38,716 bases of DNA, from the NCBI GenBank assembly GCA_016931415.1, contig JAFGEW010000103.1:1-38716 (forward strand), given 5' to 3'. The notes beneath the pieces were generated by a model. It was not told the origin of the DNA and made no database searches. It worked only from the letters and a program-made list of their open reading frames with translations. Shown in pieces: positions 15,932-24,012 of the stretch. The position numbers and the translations under genes were made by a program. Source of the DNA: Verrucomicrobiota bacterium. Its GTDB lineage: Bacteria > Auribacterota > JABMQX01 > JAFGEW01. How positions within the stretch are numbered: position 1 is the first letter of the stretch; each line of letters opens with the position of its first letter.

Positions 15932-17842
15932 ATGAAAGATGCGGTCATCATACGGTCATGGGTAATCGCGCTTGTGGCGGCGACTATTCTGTGCATGCGC
16001 TATGGCGACGCGTCTGCGGGATCGGAAGCGGAGGCTGAGCAAGGAGAGACCATGAACAACACAGGCAATGACATGGTGCGGGTTGACACGCCGTCCTATC
16101 CGGGCGAACGGTACGAGGCGGAAGTCCCCGACACGCTGGATTTGGCTGAGCGGGCTGCTCTGGCCATTAATGCACTGACGAGAGTAGTGGACCCCGAAGG
16201 GGGCTACGAGTTGTACTTCGTCGCGGAGTTCGCCGAGGATCCGCCCAAGCTCTACCGCGAGTGGTGCGGCATCTTCAACACGGGAAAGTTTCTCGAAGCC
16301 TTGCCCCTGATGCGCATGATGAGCGGCAGCGACTTCAACCTCGATGTCGACGTCGGGATCATGGAGAGCTACCTGCGCGATGCCGGCAGCGATGGGCTGT
16401 ATTACGCGCCTGTCAAGGACCGGCCATGGGCCTTTTACATCGAGCAGGGGACCGAGCAGGTGCCCTTCACGCGAGACGTGTTCGGTTTCATCTTCGGCGA
16501 AGGCCGGCTCATCATGGCGATGTGCGTGTGGTACCAACACGACCATGATCCCCGGTGGAAACGGCTCATCGAGAAGAAAATCGACCGGCTCCTGGAGTTG
16601 GGATACAAACGTGACGGTGCGATCAGGTTCACCAGGTATTTCGTCCCGGGCCAGGTCACGACGGAGAAACCGGCATTCGAGCTCGACGGCTGGCTGCCCT
16701 ACGGCGCAATCACGTATTACCAGCTCACAGGCTACAAGCCGGCCCTTGAGCTTGCCCGCGCCCAGGTGAACTTCCTGCGGACGTGGTTCGAGAAGGACGG
16801 GCGGTGGCGCCAAGGCCATTTCCATCTCACGTGCGCCGCGCTGATCGACATGCTCGAATACGCAATTGCGGTAGGCGACAAGCAGCTCATCGAGCTTGTG
16901 AAGAACGGCTACGAGTACGGCAAGGCGGTCGGCGAGCCCCTCGTCGGCTTCTTCCCCGAAGACGCCGGCAAGGGCTTCCCGACCTGCGAGAGCTGCGCGG
17001 TGGCCGATATGATCTTCCTGGCGATCCGCCTCACCGAGATCGGCGCGGGCGACTACTGGGAAGATGTCGACCGGTACGTCCGCAATCAATTCGTCGAGAA
17101 CCAGATGACGCGTACGGATTGGGCTGATCCGCAGCAGATCATGGCGCGCCAGACCGATGAGGCCAGGAAACGCATCGCCGGCCAGATCGCGATGGCCAAG
17201 AAGATGCCCGGTATCGCCGACGAGCGTGACGTCATGGAGCGATGCCTCGGCGCATGGTCGGGGTGGGGGCCCGCCAACGATTGGGTTGGCTCCGAACGCG
17301 CCGGCATCATGCAGTGCTGTACCGGCAACGCTTCGACATTCCTCTACTACGCGTGGAATGCCATCGTAACTCCAGACGGGGACGGCGCCCGCGTTAACCT
17401 CCTGTTGAACCGGGCTTCACCGTGGCTCGATGTGGACAGCTACCTGCCCTACGAAGGCAAGGTCGTCATGAAGAACAAGACGGCGAAGAAGATCTCGGTG
17501 CGTATTCCAGAATGGACCGGTCGAGCACAGATCGCCTGTGACGTGAACGGCCACAATCGGGAGTTCACTTGGTCCGGAAACTATATCGGAGTTGACAACC
17601 TGAAGCGCGGTGATGTGGTCACAGTCCGGTTCCCGATGGTCGAGATAGCGGTGTTCCACGTCATCGGGAACGTCTATTACAAGTTGACCATCAAGGGCAA
17701 CACCGTCGTGGATATGGACCCGCCGGGACAGAGCTATCCCCTGTACCAGCGAGACCACTACAAAGCTGATAAGGCCCCTATGAAGAAGACGACGCGGTTC
17801 GTGTCGAAAGACAGGATCGTGCGACGGGCGCTGGAGCAGTAG
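15932..17842 (+). CDS. GH127-superfamily-like protein, paralogue C (exported)
   Basis: This is a 636-residue paralogue with an N-terminal Sec signal peptide: KD...R, the hydrophobic core WVIALVAATILCM, and a cleavage site after DASA (AxA type, about residue 29). The metal/nucleophile residues Glu353-x-Cys355 and Cys462-Cys463 are present. ATG 15932 follows GGAAGGG. An internal ATG at 16052 also has AAGGAGAG upstream and could give a leaderless form, equal to the starts of A and D. The helical domain is followed by the shared C-terminal beta domain ending in YPLYQRDHY and RFVSKDRIV. It lies 62 nt after paralogue B. The exported location suggests action on external or periplasmic glycans, possibly arabinose-containing ones (inference). 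Confidence 0.85.
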   Translation: MKDAVIIRSWVIALVAATILCMRYGDASAGSEAEAEQGETMNNTGNDMVRVDTPSYPGERYEAEVPDTLDLAERAALAINALTRVVDPEGGYELYFVAEFAEDPPKLYREWCGIFNTGKFLEALPLMRMMSGSDFNLDVDVGIMESYLRDAGSDGLYYAPVKDRPWAFYIEQGTEQVPFTRDVFGFIFGEGRLIMAMCVWYQHDHDPRWKRLIEKKIDRLLELGYKRDGAIRFTRYFVPGQVTTEKPAFELDGWLPYGAITYYQLTGYKPALELARAQVNFLRTWFEKDGRWRQGHFHLTCAALIDMLEYAIAVGDKQLIELVKNGYEYGKAVGEPLVGFFPEDAGKGFPTCESCAVADMIFLAIRLTEIGAGDYWEDVDRYVRNQFVENQMTRTDWADPQQIMARQTDEARKRIAGQIAMAKKMPGIADERDVMERCLGAWSGWGPANDWVGSERAGIMQCCTGNASTFLYYAWNAIVTPDGDGARVNLLLNRASPWLDVDSYLPYEGKVVMKNKTAKKISVRIPEWTGRAQIACDVNGHNREFTWSGNYIGVDNLKRGDVVTVRFPMVEIAVFHVIGNVYYKLTIKGNTVVDMDPPGQSYPLYQRDHYKADKAPMKKTTRFVSKDRIVRRALEQ

Positions 17843-17917
17843 GATCACACGGAAGTATCAGGAAGCGCGGGAGGGCGAGGACGTCGCCTGATCTTGAGGG
17901 TCCTGGAGAGTAGTGCA

Positions 17918-19777
17918 ATGAACGGCCCCGGCGACAGAACCGCCAGGATCAGTGTCCCTGCGTACGCGGGCGAGCGCTACGAGGCGGAGGTCCCAGACAC
18001 GCTCGACCTGGTCGAGCGAGCAGTTCTGGCCATCAACGCCATGACCAGGGTGGGGGACGCGGACCGCGACGGCGAGCTGTTCTTCATGACGGAGTTCGCG
18101 GAAGACCCTCCGAAGCTGTACCACGAGTGGAGCGGAATCTTCAATACGACGAAGTTCCTCGAATCGCTGCCGCTCATGCGCATCATGAGCGGCAGCGACT
18201 ACAACCTCGATGTCGACGCCAAGCTCATGGGCAGCTACCTCCGCGGCGCTGGGAAGGATGGCCTGTACTACCGGCCGGTCGAACACCGGCCATGGTCCTT
18301 CTGCTCGATGCAGGGGCACGAGGCGGTCAAAACGACCCGCGATCCATACTGCTTCATCTTCGGCGAAGGCCGGCTGATCATGGCGATGTGCATGTGGTAC
18401 CGGCGCGACCGCAACGAGCTCTGGAGGACGCTGATCGAGGCGAAAATTCAGAGACTGCTTCAGATGGGCTATCGAAAGGGCGACGCCATCTGCTTCGACC
18501 GGATCATCGTGCCGGGACACGTTATCGCGAAAGAGCCCCCGGTTGGCGCGGTAAGCCTTGATTCCTGGGTGCCCTATGGCGTGATGGAGTACTACCGACT
18601 CACGGGGTACGAACCGGCGCTCGATCTTGCGCGCCGGCAGGTGAACCATCTCCGGAGTTGGTTCGGCACAAACGGGCGCTTTCTCGAATACCATTTCCAC
18701 CTGAGCACGGCCGCGCTCATCGACATTCTCGAGTACGCGGTCACCGTGAATGACAGGGCTCTCGTCGAGCTTGTGGGAAACGCCTACGCCTTCGCAAAGG
18801 AGATCGGCGAGCCCCTTGTCGGGTTCTTTCCCGAAGTGGTCAGAAAGAGCTACCCGGCATGCGAGAGCTGCGACGTGGCTGACATGGTATTCCTGGCCTT
18901 GCGGCTCACCGAGGCCGGTCAAGGCGACTACTGGGAAGACGTGGATCGGTGGGTGCGCAACCAATTCATCGAAAACCAGATGACGAGGACCGACTGGGTC
19001 GACTACGAAAAGATCATGGCCCTCCAGACTGACGAAGCCAAGGATCGAATCGCGCGCCAGATCGAGACGGCGAGGAAGATGCCCGGTATCGCCGACGATC
19101 GGGACGTGATGGAGCGGTGCCTCGGATCATGGTCCGGATGGGCAGTGGCGAACGAGTGGGTCAGCCCCCAGCAGGCTGGCATACAGCAGTGCTGCACCGG
19201 CAACGCCGCGAGGACCCTCTACTACATATGGGACAGCGTAGTGACGGCAGACGCCTCAGACACCTGGGTCAACCTTTTGCTCAATCGCGCGTCTCCCTGG
19301 CTCGATGTGGACAGCCATCTCCCCTACGAGGGGAAGGTCGTCATCAAGAACAAGACGGCGAAGAAGCTGTCTGTTCGTATTCCCGAAGGGACGCCGCGCG
19401 AGCAGGTCGCCTGCGACGTGAACGCCGAGAGGCGAAAGACCGCTTGGTCGGGGAACTACGTCGAAATCGGCGGACTGAAGAAGGGCGACCTCGTTACAGT
19501 CGAGTTCCCGCTACTCGAGAGATCCCTCTTCAGGGTCATCGGCGACCTTCCGTACAGGCTGACGCTGAAGGGCAACACGGTCGTGGGAATAGACCCTGAA
19601 GGAAGGATCTGTCCTCTCTACCAAAGAGACCACTACAAGGCCAATAAGGCGCCCATGAAGAAGATGACCCGGTTCGTCTCGGAAGAGATTATTCGGAGAC
19701 CGAAGAGCCACTGGCCCGGCTTTCGTCCTGGGAATCGGGATGGTGACAAGCTGCCCTCCAGCAAACCGCAACGATGA
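17918..19777 (+). CDS. GH127-superfamily-like protein, paralogue D (leaderless)
   Basis: This 619-residue fourth paralogue has Glu316-x-Cys318 (ACESCDVADM) and Cys425-Cys426 (QQCCTGNAARTLYYIW) intact. The Glu in the FFPE segment about ten residues before the first Cys pair is conserved in all four copies and is a candidate acid/base. ATG 17918 has GGAG at 9 nt spacing and no signal peptide. It carries about 20 extra residues at the C-terminus (RRPKSHWPGFRPGN...) that the other three lack, probably readthrough into formerly intergenic sequence. It is convergent with the phosphoesterase pair across a hairpin-rich gap. Confidence 0.85.
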   Translation: MNGPGDRTARISVPAYAGERYEAEVPDTLDLVERAVLAINAMTRVGDADRDGELFFMTEFAEDPPKLYHEWSGIFNTTKFLESLPLMRIMSGSDYNLDVDAKLMGSYLRGAGKDGLYYRPVEHRPWSFCSMQGHEAVKTTRDPYCFIFGEGRLIMAMCMWYRRDRNELWRTLIEAKIQRLLQMGYRKGDAICFDRIIVPGHVIAKEPPVGAVSLDSWVPYGVMEYYRLTGYEPALDLARRQVNHLRSWFGTNGRFLEYHFHLSTAALIDILEYAVTVNDRALVELVGNAYAFAKEIGEPLVGFFPEVVRKSYPACESCDVADMVFLALRLTEAGQGDYWEDVDRWVRNQFIENQMTRTDWVDYEKIMALQTDEAKDRIARQIETARKMPGIADDRDVMERCLGSWSGWAVANEWVSPQQAGIQQCCTGNAARTLYYIWDSVVTADASDTWVNLLLNRASPWLDVDSHLPYEGKVVIKNKTAKKLSVRIPEGTPREQVACDVNAERRKTAWSGNYVEIGGLKKGDLVTVEFPLLERSLFRVIGDLPYRLTLKGNTVVGIDPEGRICPLYQRDHYKANKAPMKKMTRFVSEEIIRRPKSHWPGFRPGNRDGDKLPSSKPQR

Positions 19778-20000
19778 GGAGCTGTCCTGAAGGGACAGAA
19801 CGTGGACAGCCGCAGGCGGTGTCCGCGCAGCCTACGGAACGTAGATACCGATCGAAACGACCGGCCCTCGGCAAGCACGCGACCCCGCAAGGGTCGCGTG
19901 GTCGCCGAGGACCGGGGGTCGCTTGTGGCCTATCGGTGGGTTTGACCCACGGCTGCCAACGCTGTGCCCGTGCGGGGCATGCGCCGCGGACCGCCTCTGC
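19778..20000. repeat. Hairpin island in convergent gap
   Basis: The island contains a two-tier hairpin at 19866-19910 (outer CCTCGGC/GCCGAGG, inner CGCGACCC/GGGTCGCG), then GTGGG-TTTGA-CCCAC (19936-19950) and TGCCC-GTGCG-GGGCA (19965-19979). The last two plus their spacer match the island at 255-299. It may end transcription from both sides, but no T-tract is present. Confidence 0.7.
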
Positions 20001-21548
20001 TCACTTCACCCGGATGATCCGTCGTCCCGCATACGTCTGCCCGAACATATCGGTGGTGGTCACTTCGATCGTGTGTGTGCCGGGGGTGGGGCCGGCCGGT
20101 AGGTGCGCCTGCCACAAGTGCGGGCAATCGCCGCCGACCTGATCGAGGGCTTCGGCGGCGGGGTCGAGTCGGTTGGCCTTCTGTCGCATATCGATCCATG
20201 GCCCCTTGTCGATGCGCATCTTCACCAAGGACCTTGACGAGCCGGCGAAGACGTTGACGAGCACTTCGGTATCCGCCGCTTCGCTGGCCGCGATCTCCTC
20301 GGGTGCGTAGACGTTCATCTGGTAATCGGCCGGACGGCGCGCCGCCTTGAAGCGGACCGAGTACGCGTTGTCATCGAACGTGATGAGTGACCAGCCGTTC
20401 GGCGTACCGTCAGCCATTGTCGCGTGGGGGATGCCCAGCTCGTCGGTGGCGCCGTACCACCAGTAACCGCACACCGCGCCGAAGTTGATGTGGTGGTGCG
20501 AGTCCGCGGTGGGCCAGCCATCTTCCCCTTCGAGGAAGGCATGTTCCTGGATGTGCGTGTGCGCTGAGAACGAGACCACACGCGAGTGCTTCGCCAGATT
20601 CCGGTACAGCGCTGCGCGCTCCTCATCACGGATCTGGACGATGGGGACGTGCATCGCCAGGACGACGAGCCGGTCGTCTTCCACCAGCGCCAAGTCATTG
20701 CGAATGAACTGGAGCTGCCGCTCACCGAGACCCGGGCGCCACGGCTCCGGCCAGTCGTCCGCTTTCCCTGTCCAATAGATGGTGTCGAGCACGAGGAAAT
20801 GCACCGGACCGTAATCGAACGAGTAGTACACCGGGCCGTAGATGCTCTCGAACGCCTCGTCGGACAGCGTGTCCGCGCTTACATCCTGGTTCGTATCGTG
20901 GTTGCCGATCACGCCATAGAACGGCAGGCCGATCTGGGCAATCACCTCGTTGACCGGCCCCATGAGCTCCAGCTCGTTGTCAACGATATCACCAAGCAAC
21001 AACCCGAAAACCGCAGCGCTGTCCGCGCCCGCCCCTTCCTGGAAGCCGATCACTTCCTCGACGACGTCGTGGGCAAGGTACCCCACCTGCTGGAGAGTCT
21101 CGGTCTGCGTGTCGCCAAACACGATGATACGGAAGCTATCCGGTTCCTCGCGCTTCACGAGCGGGAAGTCGATCGACTCGGGGAGCGGCCCCGTCGGCTC
21201 GACGCCCGGATACTTGAGGCGTGGCGACCCAGCCGGCTTGTGGATGTAGAAGAACCGCGGCAGGTTGACCTCGTTGACCGGCGTCATCCACCCGCGCGGC
21301 TTGATCACGAAGATGATCGCGTCGTCCCCGATGGGCAACGAGTAGGTGCCGGCCGCATCGGTCAGGGCGATCTCGCGGCCGTTCGAGACCCGCATCGAGG
21401 CGAGGCCTTTTTCGCCGTCGTCACGCACGCCGTTGCCGTTCGCATCGTGATAGACGATGCCTCTGACCGGCTGAGGCTGGTCCGCATGCGGAACGGTCCC
21501 GCACCCGGAGGCCACGAGGAGAAAGAGAACTGGGACGACGAGGCGCAT
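20001..21548 (-). CDS. Exported calcineurin-like phosphoesterase, copy 2
   Basis: This is a 515-residue predicted lipoprotein or exported protein: a short N-terminus, a hydrophobic core, then VASGC at about residue 17. An SdrD/Cna-B-like beta domain (about 30-75, with DANGNGVRDDGE) comes first. The metallophosphoesterase core follows (FGDTQ, GDIVDN, GNHDTN, MHVPI, SAHTH, in the usual order for a two-metal site), then a C-terminal beta domain (about 395-515) of the kind found with MetallophosN/MetallophosC enzymes. ATG 21548 is chosen because AGGAGA lies 8 nt upstream. It begins 25 nt after the stop of its paralogue, so the pair is one operon. The phosphorylated substrate is unknown. Confidence 0.85.
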   Translation of the reverse strand: MRLVVPVLFLLVASGCGTVPHADQPQPVRGIVYHDANGNGVRDDGEKGLASMRVSNGREIALTDAAGTYSLPIGDDAIIFVIKPRGWMTPVNEVNLPRFFYIHKPAGSPRLKYPGVEPTGPLPESIDFPLVKREEPDSFRIIVFGDTQTETLQQVGYLAHDVVEEVIGFQEGAGADSAAVFGLLLGDIVDNELELMGPVNEVIAQIGLPFYGVIGNHDTNQDVSADTLSDEAFESIYGPVYYSFDYGPVHFLVLDTIYWTGKADDWPEPWRPGLGERQLQFIRNDLALVEDDRLVVLAMHVPIVQIRDEERAALYRNLAKHSRVVSFSAHTHIQEHAFLEGEDGWPTADSHHHINFGAVCGYWWYGATDELGIPHATMADGTPNGWSLITFDDNAYSVRFKAARRPADYQMNVYAPEEIAASEAADTEVLVNVFAGSSRSLVKMRIDKGPWIDMRQKANRLDPAAEALDQVGGDCPHLWQAHLPAGPTPGTHTIEVTTTDMFGQTYAGRRIIRVK

Positions 21549-21573
21549 GTGTTCTTCTCCTGTCTGCGCCGGC

Positions 21574-23127
21574 TTACTCCGCTTTGGTGCTCTCACCCTC
21601 TACCACCCGGATGATGCGCCGCCCCGTATACGTCTGCCCGAACATGTCAGTGGTGGTCACTTCGATCGTGTGTGTGCCGGGCGTGAGCCCGGTGGGGAGA
21701 TTGGCCTGCCACATATGGTTGCAGTGGTTGCCGCCGTACCCCAGCGCCTTCATGTAAGGATCGCCGGTCGTGACCATCGTCATCTTGGACCACGCCCCCT
21801 TGCCGACGCGCATCTGGACGGCAGAACGTTCAGAACCTGCGAAGACGTTGGCAAGCACGTCGGTGGTCGGCGCGTCTGCAACCGATACCTCCTCGGGTGT
21901 ATGGATGTTCATCTGGTGGTCGGCCGGGCGGCGCGCGGCCTTGAAGCGGATCGAGTACGCGGTGCCGTCGAACGTCACGAGCATCCAGCCGTTCGGTGTG
22001 CCGTCGCCCATGGTCGCGTGCGGAATGCCGAGCTCGTCTTTGTCGCCATGCCACCAGTAGCCGCACGCGGCGCCGACGTTGACGTGGTGATGCGGCGTCG
22101 CACCAGGCCACCCGTTGTCCGTGCTAACGAACACGTGCTGCTGGGTGTGCGTGTGTCCCGAGAATGAGATGCAGTGCAGGTGCCCGGCCATCAGCGCATA
22201 GAGCTCGCCGCGCTCATCGAGTTCGAGTATCGGGATGTGCATGCTGAGCACGACGAGCTGGTCCTTGGGCACGAGCGCAAGGTCGTTCTTGACGAACTCG
22301 AGCTGCCGCTCGCCGAGCCCGCCATGATAGTCGCCGCGGTCCTCCTCCTGATTCCAGTGCCACATCACGCTGTCGAGGTGGATGAAGTGCACCGGGCCGT
22401 AGTCGAACGAGTAGTACGCCGGCCCGTAGAGGCGTTCCCACGTCTCGTCCGACAACTCATCGTCCTTGACGTCCTGGTTCGTGTCGTGGTTGCCGAGCAC
22501 GTTGTAGAACGGCACGCCGATCTGCGCCACCGCCCCGTCGAGCGCTGCGGCGATCTCGAGGCGGTCGTAGAGCAGGTCGCCGAGCGAGATCCCGAACACG
22601 GCGGGTGCTGAGACCGTGTTCTGGTGGCCGATCACCTCCTCGATCACGTCGTGCTCGAGGTAGTTCACGTCATCGAGCGACCGTGTCTGTGTGTCGCCGA
22701 ACACGATGATGCTGAACGCATCCGGCTCGTCATGCTTCACGAGCGGGAAGTCCACCGACACCGGGAGCGGCCCGGTCGGCTCGACGCCGGCATACTCGAG
22801 CTTCGGCGATCCCGCCGGCTTGTGGATGGAGTAGAAACGCGGGAGGTTGAGACCGTCGACCGGCGTCATCCATCCGCGCGGCTTGATCACAAAGAGAATC
22901 GTATCGTCGCTGACAGGGAGCGCGTAGGCGCCGTCCTCGCCGGTGAGCACGATCTCGCGCCCATTCGACACCCGCACCCCGGCGATCCCCGCCTCACCGT
23001 CGTCACGCACGCCGTTCCCGTTCGCGTCTTCGAACACCACACCTTTGGCTGTGGTCGCCTCTGCTCCGGACGCGGCATTGCACCAGATCACCCACACGCT
23101 GAGAAACACCACACAGAGCGCTCGCAT
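21574..23127 (-). CDS. Exported calcineurin-like phosphoesterase, copy 1
   Basis: This 517-residue paralogue of the downstream gene has the same three-part plan: a Cna-B-like domain with DANGNGVRDDGEAG, a metal-dependent phosphoesterase core (FGDTQ, GDLLYD, GNHDTN, MHIPI, SGHTH), and a C-terminal beta domain ending in TTDMFGQTYTGRRIIRV. A cleavable signal peptide (MRALCVVFLSVWVIWCNAAS, then GAEA) is seen instead of a lipobox. ATG 23127 has AAAGGGA upstream. In both copies the first metal motif reads GDTQ, with Gln where many relatives have His. Identity between copies is high over the whole length, pointing to tandem duplication with one copy changed to a lipoprotein. Confidence 0.87.
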   Translation of the reverse strand: MRALCVVFLSVWVIWCNAASGAEATTAKGVVFEDANGNGVRDDGEAGIAGVRVSNGREIVLTGEDGAYALPVSDDTILFVIKPRGWMTPVDGLNLPRFYSIHKPAGSPKLEYAGVEPTGPLPVSVDFPLVKHDEPDAFSIIVFGDTQTRSLDDVNYLEHDVIEEVIGHQNTVSAPAVFGISLGDLLYDRLEIAAALDGAVAQIGVPFYNVLGNHDTNQDVKDDELSDETWERLYGPAYYSFDYGPVHFIHLDSVMWHWNQEEDRGDYHGGLGERQLEFVKNDLALVPKDQLVVLSMHIPILELDERGELYALMAGHLHCISFSGHTHTQQHVFVSTDNGWPGATPHHHVNVGAACGYWWHGDKDELGIPHATMGDGTPNGWMLVTFDGTAYSIRFKAARRPADHQMNIHTPEEVSVADAPTTDVLANVFAGSERSAVQMRVGKGAWSKMTMVTTGDPYMKALGYGGNHCNHMWQANLPTGLTPGTHTIEVTTTDMFGQTYTGRRIIRVVEGESTKAE

Positions 23128-23288
23128 TGCTGTCCCTTTCTGGCTGTTCGCGCGCATCGTACGCCCCGGCCCCGGTGCGCGCAAGCCTCTTGCAGCCCGC
23201 TCTGGAACCGTCTACCATGCGCTCAGGCTCGCCGATGACTGGGGCCGAACGAACCTAAGACGCGACGATTGACGGAGCGATCAGCGCG

Positions 23289-23671
23289 ATGGGCAAGAGC
23301 GCCGATAGCTGGAGGCAACGTGCGGAATACGACCTGGAGACCGCCCGCGCCATGCTCGATGCCGGACGCTCCCTCTACGTGCTCTTCTGCTGCCAGCACG
23401 CGATCGAAAAAGCACTCAAGGCGCTCATCGTCGAGCGCACCGGCGAGCTGCCGCCGCGTATCCACAATCTGCCGCGTCTGGCCGACGCAGCCGGTCTGGA
23501 GTTGAACGGGGAGGGGAGGATCTGTACGCCACCTTGTCTGCTTTCTACATCCAAACGAGGTATCCTGAGGAGATCGGTGCGCTTGGCGCGGAGATCACCC
23601 GGGAGAGGGCGAAGACCACGTTGGAGAAAACCGAGGAGTCGGTTCGATGGCTGTTCTCAATGCTGAAGTAG
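23289..23671 (+). pseudogene. HEPN-domain protein, frameshifted
   Basis: Residues 1-76 encode a HEPN domain (SWRQRAEYDLETARAMLDAG, CCQHAIEKALKALIVERTGELPPRIHNLPRLA). The frame then breaks in a G/A run near 23505-23520 (GGGGAGGGGAGG). Moving by one base restores a natural ending (DLYATLSAFYIQTRYPEEIG through EESVRWLFSMLK) that stops at TAG 23669-23671. The total would be about 127 residues, normal for HEPN. HEPN proteins of this kind are RNase toxins or partners of nucleotidyltransferase antitoxins. The break is either a real loss of function or an assembly error. Confidence 0.8.
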
Positions 23672-23970
23672 AACGCCGTGCGGTCGCCGCGGTCGGCGTC
23701 TTGCGACGCGAGGCTGCCGTGCGCGCAGCCTTCGTCTTCGGTTCGCAGGTCAACGGCCACGTCGATGTCTGGAGCGACATTGACTTGGCCGCCTTCGTCG
23801 AGGGCGCGGAGTCCTGGGATATCTGGCGCCGGACGCGTGCGATTGTGACGGTCCAGAAGGAAATCGGCTTCGACATCGAGCCGCACCTCTTCCCCGCCGC
23901 CTCGCTGGACGACGCCGAGCCGGGCAGCTTCGCGGCGGATGTGCTCCGTCATGGGATTCGCATCGCCTGA
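23647..23970 (+). CDS. MNT-type minimal nucleotidyltransferase
   Basis: This 107-residue protein has the minimal nucleotidyltransferase motif: FVFGSQVNGHVDVWSDIDLAAFV, with the Gly-Ser loop and Asp-x-Asp metal ligands, and a third acidic strand at about GFDIEPHLF. In HEPN-MNT toxin-antitoxin modules such proteins neutralise the HEPN toxin, in studied cases by AMP transfer. ATG 23647 overlaps the repaired HEPN end by 25 nt, the usual coupled arrangement. The frame is intact, so antitoxin may be kept while the toxin is broken. Confidence 0.85.
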   Translation: MAVLNAEVERRAVAAVGVLRREAAVRAAFVFGSQVNGHVDVWSDIDLAAFVEGAESWDIWRRTRAIVTVQKEIGFDIEPHLFPAASLDDAEPGSFAADVLRHGIRIA

Positions 23971-24012
23971 TCGCGGTGCCCGCTCGCCGCGGCACGACAA
24001 GGATCACGCGCC

